DNA of 64,000 bases from HGM04593 sp045588345 (GCA_045588345.1 JAZNDZ010000109.1:133669-197668); one strand, 5' to 3'; counted from the first letter of the stretch, positions 10,655 to 19,401 are shown. Numbers and translations are program-made. Notes: generated by a model from the letters alone, not told the origin.

Positions 10655-10696
10655 AAATTTAACGTGGTTCACCGCGCGGTGAACCACGTTAAATTT
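10655..10696. other. 42-bp perfect palindrome overlapping the ABC-F promoter
   Basis: Bases 10655-10675 are the exact reverse complement of 10676-10696, with no loop. It lies 86 bases after the giant gene and 31 bases before the ATG at 10727. It occupies the place where the -33 element of the TATCTTCG at 10699-10706 would be. It may terminate the upstream operon, or serve as an operator for the ABC-F gene. Confidence 0.7.
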
Positions 10697-10698
10697 AT

Positions 10699-10706
10699 TA
10701 TCTTCG
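10699..10706 (+). promoter_or_regulatory. Probable -7 element for the ABC-F gene
   Basis: TATCTTCG matches the TAnnTTTG-type -7 element. Nineteen bases upstream falls in the right arm of the palindrome, and no TTTG is present there. The resulting leader would be only about 14 bases. Confidence 0.4.
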
Positions 10707-10726
10707 CAGACGATAAACAGACTTTT

Positions 10727-12598
10727 ATGGCAATTGACCTTCAGATAGAGAATATATCAAAGAGTTTCGGTGACCTGGTGCTTTTCAATGACATCTCGTT
10801 CACTGTTGAAGAGCGCCAACGCATTGGACTTATAGCATGCAACGGCAAGGGCAAGAGCACCTTGCTAAAGGTCATTGCGGGCGAGGAACCGCACGAGGGC
10901 GGCAAGATTACCATGCGCAACGGCATACGCATTGGCTACCTTGAGCAAGAACCTGATTTTGAGAGTGAAATGACCGTTATTGAAGCCTGTCTGCAACGTA
11001 ACAGCGAAAAGGCCGATGTAATTGCCCGCTATGAGGCGGCCATTGAAAGCGGCGACCATTCGCAGCTGCAACACCTGATGGAGGAAATGGACCGTCTGCA
11101 GGCTTGGGACTACGAGAACAGTGCAAAACAGATTCTCACAAAACTCAAGATAAAGAATTTCAACCAGCCTATAAAGGAACTCTCGGGCGGACAAAAGAAG
11201 CGCGTGGCACTGGCAGCAGTGCTCATTGAACAACCCGACCTCATGATTCTTGACGAGCCGACGAACCACCTTGACCTTGAGATGGTGGAGTGGCTTGAAG
11301 AATATCTGTCGCGCATGAGCGCAAGCCTGCTAATGGTCACCCACGACCGCTACTTCCTTGACAATGTGTGCAACGAAATCATAGAGATTGACGACCGCCG
11401 CGTGTATCGCTACAAAGGCAACTACAGTTACTTCCTGCAGAAACGTGAGGAAAGGCTGCAGAACCTTGCTGCCGAGACAGCCCGTGCACGCAACCTGATG
11501 CGCAAGGAACTTGATTGGATGCGCCGTCAGCCTCAAGCACGTGCACACAAGGCAAAGTACCGCATTGACGCATTCTACAAACTGGAGGAGAAAGCGGCCG
11601 CAATGCGCGATGACAGCAAGGTGTCACTCGATGTAAAGTCGCAATACATAGGCAACAAGATATTTGTACTCAAGGCTCTGTCAAAGGCCTTTGGCAGCAA
11701 GATAATAACAAAGGACTTCTACTACACATTTGCACGATACGAGAAATTAGGCATTGTAGGCAACAACGGCACAGGCAAGTCAACATTCATAAAGATGCTG
11801 CTGGGGCGCGTTGCACCCGACAGTGGTACCATTGAGGTGGGCGAGACTGTAAAGTGGGGATACTACAGCCAGGACGGGCTTTCGTTCAACGAGCAGATGA
11901 AAGTAATAGATGTGGTAAAAAATATTGCCGAGGTAATTCCTGTTGCAGGCAAGATGCTCACAGCCTCACAGTTCCTGCAGCACTTCCTTTTTTCACCCGA
12001 AAAACAGCACAACTATGTGTACAAACTCAGCGGTGGCGAAAAGCGCCGTCTTTACCTTTGCACAGTACTAATGGCAAACCCCAATTTCCTTGTCCTCGAC
12101 GAGCCCACCAACGACCTTGATATTGAGACGCTGCAGATACTTGAAGAGTACCTGTGCGATTTCAAGGGGTGCGTGATTGTGGTTAGCCACGACCGTTATT
12201 TCATGGACAAGGTTGTTGACCATATTTTCGTATTCAACGGCGAGGGTGACATAAAGGACTTCCCGGGCAACTACAGCGACTGGCGCGGCTGGCGCGAAGA
12301 AGAAAAGTCTATTACTGCCAAACAAACAGCAGAAAAGAGTGCAAAGAATGCTGCACCAAAACAGAGTTACCGCACCGAGACAAAGCGTAAACTCACCTTC
12401 AAAGAGCGCAAGGAGTATGAGAACCTTGAAGATGAGATAATGGTTCTTGAAGAAGAGAAGAGTGCTCTTGAGCAGGAGATGAGTAGCGGAACGCTTGACA
12501 ATAGAACTCTGCTGGAAAAAGCAGCACGTATTGAGGTTGTAATTGGACTTATTGACCAAAAGACAAACCGCTGGATTGAACTCAGCGAATTTGCATGA
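10727..12598 (+). CDS. uup: ABC-F family ATPase (Uup-like)
   Basis: This is a cytoplasmic protein of 623 residues with two fused ATP-binding cassettes and no membrane segments, typical of ABC-F ribosome-associated ATPases. Cassette 1 has Walker A NGKGKST, signature LSGGQKKR and Walker B LMILDEPTNHLD. Cassette 2 has GNNGTGKST, LSGGEKRR and FLVLDEPTNDLD. A charged coiled-coil tail (from about residue 560, KERKEYENLEDEI) fits the Uup subgroup. Family members act on ribosomes or resolve DNA branch intermediates; which role applies here is not visible. The frame is open upstream to 10616, but the ATG at 10727 gives the family's usual start MAIDLQIENISKSFG and lies just after a -7 element. The first Walker A has Ala-Cys where Gly is more usual. 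Confidence 0.92.
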   Translation: MAIDLQIENISKSFGDLVLFNDISFTVEERQRIGLIACNGKGKSTLLKVIAGEEPHEGGKITMRNGIRIGYLEQEPDFESEMTVIEACLQRNSEKADVIARYEAAIESGDHSQLQHLMEEMDRLQAWDYENSAKQILTKLKIKNFNQPIKELSGGQKKRVALAAVLIEQPDLMILDEPTNHLDLEMVEWLEEYLSRMSASLLMVTHDRYFLDNVCNEIIEIDDRRVYRYKGNYSYFLQKREERLQNLAAETARARNLMRKELDWMRRQPQARAHKAKYRIDAFYKLEEKAAAMRDDSKVSLDVKSQYIGNKIFVLKALSKAFGSKIITKDFYYTFARYEKLGIVGNNGTGKSTFIKMLLGRVAPDSGTIEVGETVKWGYYSQDGLSFNEQMKVIDVVKNIAEVIPVAGKMLTASQFLQHFLFSPEKQHNYVYKLSGGEKRRLYLCTVLMANPNFLVLDEPTNDLDIETLQILEEYLCDFKGCVIVVSHDRYFMDKVVDHIFVFNGEGDIKDFPGNYSDWRGWREEEKSITAKQTAEKSAKNAAPKQSYRTETKRKLTFKERKEYENLEDEIMVLEEEKSALEQEMSSGTLDNRTLLEKAARIEVVIGLIDQKTNRWIELSEFA

Positions 12599-12665
12599 GA
12601 CGGCCCAAACCCTCCCCATTAAGGAGAAAGCAGGTTGGTCCAAAAATTCTAAATATCGGCCTATG

Positions 12666-12738
12666 TGTCATATTGAGCGAACGCGAAATATCTCAATTCT
12701 AGTTTATCAAGAGATTCTTCACTTTGTTCAGAATGACA
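12666..12738. repeat. Intergenic palindromic repeat, copy 1
   Basis: Imperfect inverted repeat: tgtcatattgagcgaacgcg at the left end pairs with the complement of the right end, ttcactttgttcagaatgaca. The block aagagattcttc inside is shared with the copy at 16716-16784. It looks like a small dispersed hairpin element of the kind scattered between Bacteroidota genes. The rest of the 292-base gap shows no gene. Confidence 0.6.
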
Positions 12739-12890
12739 AAACAACGTTTTGTTATCGGCGAGTTTTGCAGCAATAGGTCAAACGCAGCATAGCCGTAGGT
12801 CATGCCGTTTGGGTTGCGAAAAGCAAAACGAGTCAATGACAGTACAAATATAGAATGACAAGACATAGCATATATATTATACCCGAAATT

Positions 12891-13634
12891 ATGGATAACA
12901 AGAATATTGACAGTTTCCCTTTCTATGCCGAGACATTCCTTGCCGACAGCAGAGGACGCATGCGCCCGTCGAACATTTGCAGCAGCATGCTGAATTTTGC
13001 CTACCGACACGCCGATACCCGCGGGTTCGGAGCCACTTCGTCGCTCGGATGGGTAATTGCACGCATGGGCGTGCACATTGAACGTGTGCCGCTCGAACGT
13101 GAAAAACTGCGCATTGACACATGGATTAGAAACCTTTATCATGGTTTCACCGACCGCTGTGTGCGCATGGTGGACGAGAGCGATAAAGAGGTTGTCTCAA
13201 TGATTACCACATTTGCCATGATTGACCTTGAAACACGCTCGGCTGTTGACCTGAACGGTGACATAGGCATTGCCATGAACGGTTGCCTTGTGCCCGACGA
13301 GCCGCTGGCTCTGCACCGCATACCATCAATCAACCGCACGCCGGTAGACGAGGTCACCTTCAAGCGCCGTCCGCATTACAGCGACATTGACATCAACGGA
13401 CACATGAACAGCATACGCTACATTGACCACATTCTTGATGCCATGCCCATAGAATACTTGAACACCCATGACATCACTGATATTACCGTTGCATATATGC
13501 AGGAAGGCAGTGCCACGGAAGAACTCTCTTATGGAATCAAGGAATTGGAACAGAACCACTACATAGCGCAGGTGACAAAAGAGAACGGCGTTTCCGCATC
13601 AAGGTTCGAACTGAGGTTCAAGGAAAGAGATTGA
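12891..13634 (+). CDS. Acyl-ACP thioesterase-like protein
   Basis: The 247-residue protein resembles the FatA/FatB-like acyl-ACP thioesterase family, which releases fatty acids from acyl carrier protein in the cytoplasm. Two hot-dog halves are visible. The first contains SSLGWVIARMGVHIERVPLEREKL-type strands (residues about 48-71). The second contains SDIDINGHMNS (about 165-175), where Asn and His sit at the family's active-site position. The frame is open to an ATG at 12855. The ATG at 12891 is preferred because it gives MDNKNIDSFPFYAETF, the usual N-terminal length. It stands alone between a dispersed repeat and a convergent terminator shared with rubrerythrin. Confidence 0.85.
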   Translation: MDNKNIDSFPFYAETFLADSRGRMRPSNICSSMLNFAYRHADTRGFGATSSLGWVIARMGVHIERVPLEREKLRIDTWIRNLYHGFTDRCVRMVDESDKEVVSMITTFAMIDLETRSAVDLNGDIGIAMNGCLVPDEPLALHRIPSINRTPVDEVTFKRRPHYSDIDINGHMNSIRYIDHILDAMPIEYLNTHDITDITVAYMQEGSATEELSYGIKELEQNHYIAQVTKENGVSASRFELRFKERD

Positions 13635-13674
13635 AACGTTTAAGGTTTCACGAAATTACTCTGTACGCATTGAA

Positions 13675-13716
13675 TTAAACAAGAAGAGGATGACCGGTCA
13701 TCCTCTTCTTGTTTAA
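13675..13716. terminator. 42-bp perfect palindrome, bidirectional terminator
   Basis: Bases 13675-13695 and 13696-13716 are exact reverse complements (core AAGAAGAGGATGACC). It lies between two convergent genes, the thioesterase (+) and rubrerythrin (-), so it can serve both. Confidence 0.8.
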
Positions 13717-13723
13717 TGATTTA

Positions 13724-14263
13724 TTAATAATTTTCGGGCTTCAGTTGGAAGTATGCCTTTGGATGTGAACAAACGGGGCACATCTCGGGAGCCATCTTGC
13801 CTCTGTGCAAATGACCGCAGTTGCGGCACTGCCATACACACTCCTCATTACGGCTGAATACCATGCCGTTCTGTACATTCTCAAGGAACTTCTTGTAACG
13901 TTCCTCGTGTACCTTCTCCACTCTTGCAACAGCCTCGAACATTGCTGCAATCTCTACAAAGCCCTCTTCACGGGCCTCTTTTGCCATAGTAGGATACATA
14001 TCGGTCCACTCATAGTTCTCACCGGCTGCGGCGTCTACAAGATTCTCGGCTGTATCGCCGATACCGTGTGCCAGTTTGTACCACATTTTTGCGTGCTCTT
14101 TCTCCTGGTCGGCAGTCTCCTGGAAAATAGCTGCAATCTGTTCAAAACCCTCCTTCTTTGCCTTGCTGGCATAATATGTATATTTGTTACGCGCCTGGCT
14201 CTCACCGGCAAATGCAGCCCAAAGATTCGCTTCGGTCTTTGTTCCTTTCAATGACTTATCCAT
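13724..14263 (-). CDS. rbr: Rubrerythrin
   Basis: The 179-residue protein has an N-terminal ferritin-like four-helix domain with the diiron ligand pattern (E...EKEH around residue 57, and VEKVHEERY around 125). A C-terminal rubredoxin-like domain carries two Cys pairs (CRNC and CPVC, about 143-163). Rubrerythrins reduce hydrogen peroxide in the cytoplasm of anaerobes, taking electrons through the rubredoxin iron. The start MDKSLKGTKTEANL at 14263 is preferred over the in-frame ATG at 14314, whose extra 17 residues do not look conserved. It is a single-gene unit ending at the shared 42-bp terminator. A clear promoter could not be identified upstream. Confidence 0.95.
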   Translation of the reverse strand: MDKSLKGTKTEANLWAAFAGESQARNKYTYYASKAKKEGFEQIAAIFQETADQEKEHAKMWYKLAHGIGDTAENLVDAAAGENYEWTDMYPTMAKEAREEGFVEIAAMFEAVARVEKVHEERYKKFLENVQNGMVFSRNEECVWQCRNCGHLHRGKMAPEMCPVCSHPKAYFQLKPENY

Positions 14264-14436
14264 AGTTGTATTGTTTAAAAAGTTTATGTTTAATCTTATG
14301 CGAAAATGGCACATTTATTTGATATAACAAAACAACGGGAAAAGTTTTTTATTAAAAAAGCAAAAAGATGTTTTCTCTGCAGAGTCAACAGGAATATTAT
14401 TAACCATATTTTTTACCCCTCAACTTTTTACGTTGA

Positions 14437-14622
14437 GCCGATAGTTTGGCCGCGTATGGAGTTTATGGATGGGAGAAGCACAATGACACATACTCATTTG
14501 ACACGATGTGGGGTAATGACCTCCATGCCCCTGAAGGCGAGAACGAAGAAGAAGATATGATTTTCTCGCTATCTGTAGAAAAAGGGAGCAGAACAATTAC
14601 CGTCTCTTTTGGAGCGTGGTAA
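14437..14622 (+). pseudogene. 3' remnant of an unrecognised gene
   Basis: Within a 382-base gap (14264-14645) one frame reads coherently for about 62 codons (…AYGVYGWEKHND…, acidic GENEEEDM, ending SVSFGAW-like) to a TAA at 14620-14622. A stop codon at 14434-14436 precedes it and there is no ATG near its head, only a TTG at 14446. The sequence upstream is AT-rich and non-coding in all frames. This looks like the C-terminus of a protein whose 5' part was deleted. A very short TTG-started gene is the alternative. The family is not recognised. The rest of the gap holds the rubrerythrin 5' region. Confidence 0.35.
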
Positions 14623-14645
14623 TTTGATTCAAGCCGCAACATCTG

Positions 14646-14909
14646 TCAAATGTAGAGAAGAATCAACAGCAATGCAATGTGCAGCATCAGCATTAACGGC
14701 ACCGACACTGTGAATATATTTTTCTGCGTCTTGTGGTGAAACAATTTCATAGCACAGAATGCACCGGCTGCACCGCCAAGGAATGATAGCCACAGTAATG
14801 CCGCCTCTGGGATACGACGGGAACCCATTTTGGCAAATAGTTTGTCAAGACCGAAAAGGACAAATGCCAATGATGAGGATATGGCAATTACATAGATAAG
14901 TATATTCAT
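14646..14909 (-). CDS. DUF1294 family small membrane protein
   Basis: This is an 87-residue, mostly hydrophobic protein with about three membrane segments. It carries the DUF1294 pattern: FGLDKLFAKMGSRRIPEAALL followed by a glycine-rich helix (FLGGAAGAFCAMKLFHHKT). That family is found in the inner membrane, and its function is unknown. The ATG at 14909 gives MNILIYVIAISS and has a purine-rich stretch upstream. The frame extends to 14984, but that part overlaps the hairpin at 14927-14967 and is unlikely to be translated. It lies downstream of fumarase on the same strand, separated by that hairpin. Confidence 0.8.
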   Translation of the reverse strand: MNILIYVIAISSSLAFVLFGLDKLFAKMGSRRIPEAALLWLSFLGGAAGAFCAMKLFHHKTQKNIFTVSVPLMLMLHIALLLILLYI

Positions 14910-14926
14910 GCATCTTTTTATTATCT

Positions 14927-14967
14927 CCAACAACAAGAGGATGACTTGCTCATCCTCTTGTTGTTGG
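14927..14967 (-). terminator. Terminator hairpin after fumarase
   Basis: An 18-base perfect stem (CCAACAACAAGAGGATGA) closes around a 5-base loop. It shares the AGAGGATGA/TCATCCTCT core with the palindrome at 13675. It lies between the fumarase stop and the DUF1294 start on the minus strand. Confidence 0.7.
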
Positions 14968-15018
14968 GGGTGAATAAAAAGCAAAGTTCAAGGCTATTGC
15001 AGGCTTAAAAACCGCAGT

Positions 15019-16665
15019 TTACTTGCAACTGCCCGGACAGCGTGGCTTTATCTGCTTGAAGAAGTCGTTGCCCTTGTCATCGACAAGGATGAATGCGGGG
15101 AAGTCCTCTACTTCAATCTTCCATATTGCCTCCATGCCGAGTTCGGGGTACTCTACACACTCGATGCTCTTGATGTTGTTCTGGGCAAGGATTGCTGCCG
15201 GACCACCGATAGAGCCCAGATAGAAACCGCCGTGTTTCTGGCAAGCATCGGTTACCTGCTGGCTGCGGTTGCCCTTAGCAAGCATAATCATTGAACCGCC
15301 GTTCTCCTGGAAGAGGTCGACGTATGAATCCATGCGTCCTGCTGTTGTGGGGCCCATTGAGCCGCAAGGCATGCCTGCAGGAGTCTTTGCAGGGCCGGCA
15401 TAGTAGATTGGGTGGTCTTTGATATATTGCGGAAGACCCTCGCCACGGTCAATGCGCTCTTTCAGTTTTGCATGGGCAATGTCGCGACCAACTATGATTG
15501 TGCCGTTGAGTGAAAGGCGTGTAGCGATAGGATATTGCGACAACTGCGCACAAACCTCTTTCATAGGACGGTTGAGGTCAACGCGTACAATCTCGCCCTC
15601 GCCGGCATTGCGCAGTTCCTCGGGGATGAGTGTTGCAGGCTGGTCATCGAGTTTCTCAATCCATATACCGTCCTTATTGATTTTTGCCTTGATGTTGCGG
15701 TCGGCAGAACAGCTCACGCCCATACCTACCGGGCAACTTGCGCCGTGGCGCGGAAGACGTACAACGCGAATGTCGTGTGCAAGGTACTTGCCGCCGAACT
15801 GTGCGCCAAGGCCAATGCGATGTGCCTCATCGAGCAACTGCTTTTCGAGTTCGATGTCGCGGAATGCACGGCCTGTTTCGTCACCTGTTGTAGGCAGGTC
15901 GTCGTAGTAGTGTGTCGAAGCGAGTTTCACTGTCAAGAGGTTCTTCTCGGCCGATGTGCCGCCTATCACGAATGCAATGTGATAAGGAGGACATGCTGCT
16001 GTACCAAGGCTCTTCATCTTCTCAACGAGGAAAGGAACAAGTGTCGCAGGGTTGAGAAGAGCCTTTGTCTCCTGGTAGAGATATGTCTTGTTGGCAGAAC
16101 CGCCGCCCTTGGTTACCATGAGGAACTTGTACTCCATGCCTTCGGTTGCCTCGATGTCAATCTGTGCGGGGAGGTTGCACTTGGTGTTTACCTCGTCGTA
16201 CATGTTGAGCGGAGCATTCTGGCTGTAACGCAGGTTCTCTTGTGTATAAGTGTCGAACACGCCGCGTGAGAGAGCCTCCTCATCACAAAAACCTGTCCAT
16301 ACCTGCTGGCCCTTCTCGCCGTGGATGATTGCGGTACCGGTATCCTGACACAGCGGAAGCTGTCCCTTGCATGCGACCTCGGCATTACGCAGGAAAGTGA
16401 GCGCTACATACTTGTCGTTGTCGCTCGCCTCGGGGTCGGTAAGAATCTTTGCCACCTGTTCGTTGTGGGCGCGGCGCAGCATAAACGATACGTCGCGGAA
16501 CGCTGTACGTGACAAGAGTGTCAGGGCCTCGGGAGTTACCTTGAGCATTGGTTTCCCCTCGAACTCGCCTACTGATACCCCCTCTTTGGTCAAGAGATAA
16601 TACTCGGTTGTATCCTCGCCATGCTGGAACATGTGGGCATACTTGAATTCAGGAATTGCTGCCAT
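15019..16665 (-). CDS. fum: Fumarate hydratase, class I (iron-sulfur)
   Basis: At 548 residues it has the length of the single-chain class I fumarases (FumA/FumB type), which interconvert fumarate and malate using an oxygen-sensitive 4Fe-4S cluster. Visible family motifs include PLCQDTGTA (cluster Cys near residue 105), KGGGSANKTYL (about 196), the cysteine stretch ASCPVGMGVSCSADRN (about 310) and the C-terminal beta domain with GPTTAGRMDSYVDL (about 428). In anaerobic Bacteroidota it belongs to the reductive branch that makes succinate and propionate. Start MAAIPEFKYAHMF. Next upstream is a dispersed hairpin repeat and hflX; it appears to be monocistronic with its own terminator. Confidence 0.95.
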   Translation of the reverse strand: MAAIPEFKYAHMFQHGEDTTEYYLLTKEGVSVGEFEGKPMLKVTPEALTLLSRTAFRDVSFMLRRAHNEQVAKILTDPEASDNDKYVALTFLRNAEVACKGQLPLCQDTGTAIIHGEKGQQVWTGFCDEEALSRGVFDTYTQENLRYSQNAPLNMYDEVNTKCNLPAQIDIEATEGMEYKFLMVTKGGGSANKTYLYQETKALLNPATLVPFLVEKMKSLGTAACPPYHIAFVIGGTSAEKNLLTVKLASTHYYDDLPTTGDETGRAFRDIELEKQLLDEAHRIGLGAQFGGKYLAHDIRVVRLPRHGASCPVGMGVSCSADRNIKAKINKDGIWIEKLDDQPATLIPEELRNAGEGEIVRVDLNRPMKEVCAQLSQYPIATRLSLNGTIIVGRDIAHAKLKERIDRGEGLPQYIKDHPIYYAGPAKTPAGMPCGSMGPTTAGRMDSYVDLFQENGGSMIMLAKGNRSQQVTDACQKHGGFYLGSIGGPAAILAQNNIKSIECVEYPELGMEAIWKIEVEDFPAFILVDDKGNDFFKQIKPRCPGSCK

Positions 16666-16715
16666 AGTTTTCTATGTTTTAGTTTATATGGTTAATTGTT
16701 CTGTTTTATCTGTTT

Positions 16716-16784
16716 TGTCATTTTGAACGGAGTGAAAAATCCCGATTGCATTCAAGAGATTCTTCGCTTACGCTCAGGATGACA
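16716..16784. repeat. Intergenic palindromic repeat, copy 2
   Basis: The left end tgtcattttgaacggagtga pairs imperfectly with the complement of the right end, cgcttacgctcaggatgaca. The internal block aagagattcttc is also in the copy at 12666-12738. It sits between hflX and fumarase. Confidence 0.6.
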
Positions 16785-16809
16785 GGTCCTCATTTTCTGT
16801 TTTCAGTTT

Positions 16810-18078
16810 TCACATTTCAGTTTCCTCGTAGGTCTGGTACAGGAAATCATTATACGGGTACTTCTGCACGTGCAGTTCACACACCTTCTTGTATATTATA
16901 TCCTTGAGGTTGTCAATATTCTGCTTCTCGCGTGCCGAAATAAACAGGCAGTTGTCGGCAAGCCTGCTCATCCATGTCTCCTTGAGTTCGTCAAGGGTTA
17001 TGTTCTCGCGTGTCTTTGGTGTGAGGTCATCCTCTTCCTTCTGCACGTATGTAAAGGCATCAATCTTGTTGAAAATCACCATCATAGGCTTGTTGCCGCA
17101 GTCAAGGTCGGCAAGCGTCTTCTCAACAACCTCTATCTGTTCCTCAAACTCGGGATGCGACACATCAACGACATGCAGCAGAAGGTCGGCTTCGCGCACC
17201 TCGTCAAGGGTCGATTTGAACGACTCTACAAGGTCTGTAGGGAGTTTGCGTATGAAACCTACGGTATCGGAAAGCAGAAATGGCAGGTTCTCGATAATCA
17301 CCTTACGCACTGTTGTATCAAGTGTCGCAAACAGTTTGTTCTCGGCGAACACTTCGCTCTTTGCAAGAAGGTTCATAAGGGTTGATTTACCCACGTTGGT
17401 ATATCCTACCAATGCCACACGTATAAGGCGGCCACGGTTCTTGCGCTGTATGCTCTTCTGACGGTCTATCTGTGCCAACTGCTCCTTGAGTAAAGACATG
17501 CGCCCAAGGATTATACGGCGGTCCATCTCAAGCTGCGTCTCACCGGGACCGCGAAGTCCCACACTGCCTCCTTTGCCACCGCCGGCTCCGCCCGAACCGC
17601 CACCTTGGCGTTCAAGGTGAGTCCACAGACGCTGCAGGCGCGGGAGCATATATTTGTACTGCGCAAGTTCAACCTGCACCTTGGCATGGGCTGTCTGCGC
17701 ACGCATAGCAAATATGTCAAGAATGAGCGATGTGCGGTCGAGTATCTTTATTTTCAGTTCCTTTTCGATGTTACGCAACTGCTTTGCCGACAGTTCGTCG
17801 TCAAAGATAACCATACCAATCTCATCGTCGCTGTCCTTGAGCATCTCCACATACTCGGCAATCTCCTGGAGTTTTCCCGTTCCGACGTATGTCACAGGGT
17901 GCGGATGGTCTATGCGCTGAGTAAACCGCTTCACCACCTCGGCACCTGCTGTTTGTGCAAGGAATTCGAGTTCGTCGAGATACTCGTTGGTCTTGCGTTC
18001 GTTCTGTGTCGAGGTTATCAATCCCACCAGAATTGCTGTCTCTTTCTTAGTTGTCGATATAACAAATTCTTTCATCAA
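16810..18078 (-). CDS. hflX: GTPase HflX
   Basis: The 422-residue protein has the HflX order: an N-terminal HflX domain with a glycine-rich linker (GGGSGGAGGGKGG, about 160-172) followed by GPGETQLEMDRR, then a G domain. G motifs are visible: GYTNVGKST (about 224-232), DTVGFIRKLP (about 270) and NKID (about 338). HflX binds the 50S subunit and splits stalled ribosomes, especially after heat stress. The start may be either of two adjacent Met codons. A TATCTTCG -7 element lies 24 bases upstream. It does not appear to share a transcript with dprA, which lies upstream with a gap of about 190 bases. Confidence 0.95.
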   Translation of the reverse strand: MMKEFVISTTKKETAILVGLITSTQNERKTNEYLDELEFLAQTAGAEVVKRFTQRIDHPHPVTYVGTGKLQEIAEYVEMLKDSDDEIGMVIFDDELSAKQLRNIEKELKIKILDRTSLILDIFAMRAQTAHAKVQVELAQYKYMLPRLQRLWTHLERQGGGSGGAGGGKGGSVGLRGPGETQLEMDRRIILGRMSLLKEQLAQIDRQKSIQRKNRGRLIRVALVGYTNVGKSTLMNLLAKSEVFAENKLFATLDTTVRKVIIENLPFLLSDTVGFIRKLPTDLVESFKSTLDEVREADLLLHVVDVSHPEFEEQIEVVEKTLADLDCGNKPMMVIFNKIDAFTYVQKEEDDLTPKTRENITLDELKETWMSRLADNCLFISAREKQNIDNLKDIIYKKVCELHVQKYPYNDFLYQTYEETEM

Positions 18079-18101
18079 GTTATACGGTTATCAAATTTAT
18101 G

Positions 18102-18109
18102 CGAAGATA
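18102..18109 (-). promoter_or_regulatory. Probable -7 element for hflX
   Basis: On the minus strand this reads TATCTTCG, 24 bases before the hflX start. No clear TTTG lies at the expected -33 distance, only a T-rich stretch. Confidence 0.4.
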
Positions 18110-18267
18110 ATGATTTTTTTATGGTTGCTAAATGAAAGAGGTGTAAAATGTTGCAACGCTTAGTTTTTAATGAGAAAATATCTATCATTGCAAATATTGC
18201 TCCAGGTAAGGACACCGATGCTGCAATCCTTAAATTGAATATGGTGAAGTTAAAAGATAATGTAGTC

Positions 18268-19401
18268 TTACATTATTATTGCTCTGTAGCAGCCGCCGGC
18301 AACAGCCTTTATATATCCCTTCATCTCCATTTCAAAGAGTAGCGGAAGCAGTTTGTTTATGGGAATATTGAGCAGCACTACCATCTGATTCACCTGTAGG
18401 CCATCGCTGTTTTTACGCAACAGTGTTATTACAGACGTTTCATCTTGAGTCAGTTCGGGAAAGAGTTCCGCTTGAGTCTTTGATGCACTTTTTTTCTTTG
18501 CAGCGACTTCCCAATTCATCGCTTCCACAAAATCCCATGCACTTGTAATGAGCGCAGCTTTGTTGCGGCTTACGAGTTCATTGCAACCGCATGAGTACTG
18601 GTCGTTCACTCTGCCGGGAAATGCAAAGCAATCGCGTGCGTAACTGTTGGCCAGCGATGCCGTGATTAAAGAACCGCCTTTTGATGCAGATTCTACCACA
18701 ATTGTCGCATCGGCCATGCCGGCAACAATTCTGTTACGTTGTACGAAGAATTGTGGCAAAGGGTTTGTGCCACTCATGAATTCTGTCAGCAATCCTCCGT
18801 TTTCAAGCATGCTCTTTGCAGTAGAACGGTGTGAATTCGGGTAAATCTGGTCAAGGCCGTGGGCAAGCACTCCTATTGTGGGAAGCCCCTCCTTCAATGC
18901 AGCACGGTGTGCACAGACATCAATGCCATAGGCCAGGCCGCTTACGATAAGGGTACCCGGTACAAACCTTGCAAGGTCGGCAACAAAGTTGGCACATAAT
19001 TCCTTGCCATACTCGCTTGCATGGCGTGTGCCGACAATTGATACAACATGCTTGGCGTTAAGGTCGGCATTGCCCATTGAGTGCAACACCAACGGAGCAT
19101 CAGCGCATTCGGCAAGACGACAAGGATAGGCCTCATCTCCCAAACATATTAGCCTTATGCCATTCTTCTCAATGAACTCCATTTCGCGTTCGGCCAGTTC
19201 AATGAGCGAACCGTCGGTGAGCAAGGATACAAGTTTTGGGGTAGCATCGGGCACTATGTCCTGTATGTGCGAGGCATTCTCAAGCAGTTCCTTGGCGCTG
19301 CCTGCCTCATCTACAAGTTGACGTAAAAAAGCAAGTTGCGGTACTTGCGCGCGTGAAAGCGCAAGCATCGCAACCTGTTCATTTATCATCAGTTTCGCCA
19401 C
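18268..19401 (-). CDS. dprA: DNA-processing protein DprA
   Basis: The 377-residue protein has the DprA layout. A helical N-terminal SAM-like region (about 1-80) comes first. A Rossmann-fold core follows with VSIVGTRHASEYG (about 122), SGLAYGIDVCAHRAAL (about 156), a GLDQIYPNSHR segment, RNRIVAGMADATIVVE (about 222) and a PGRVNDQYSCGCN segment (about 264). A short winged-helix tail ends it (about 305-375). DprA loads RecA on incoming single-stranded DNA during natural transformation. In Bacteroidota the gene is widespread even where competence is unproven. It follows the TPR lipoprotein gene by 14 bases and may be cotranscribed with it. Confidence 0.95.
   Translation of the reverse strand: MAKLMINEQVAMLALSRAQVPQLAFLRQLVDEAGSAKELLENASHIQDIVPDATPKLVSLLTDGSLIELAEREMEFIEKNGIRLICLGDEAYPCRLAECADAPLVLHSMGNADLNAKHVVSIVGTRHASEYGKELCANFVADLARFVPGTLIVSGLAYGIDVCAHRAALKEGLPTIGVLAHGLDQIYPNSHRSTAKSMLENGGLLTEFMSGTNPLPQFFVQRNRIVAGMADATIVVESASKGGSLITASLANSYARDCFAFPGRVNDQYSCGCNELVSRNKAALITSAWDFVEAMNWEVAAKKKSASKTQAELFPELTQDETSVITLLRKNSDGLQVNQMVVLLNIPINKLLPLLFEMEMKGYIKAVAGGCYRAIIM

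Noticed and set aside
14306..14560. Plus-strand 84-codon frame
   Set aside because: It is in a different frame from the coherent fragment at 14437-14622 and has poor, low-complexity composition.
15535..16269. Long plus-strand frame (244 codons) inside fumarase
   Set aside because: It is the antisense shadow of the highly conserved fumarase gene; composition (Cys/Arg/Val-rich) is not protein-like.
18148..18342. Plus-strand 64-codon frame between hflX and dprA
   Set aside because: It overlaps the end of dprA, has no promoter or recognisable sequence and lies over the hflX upstream region.
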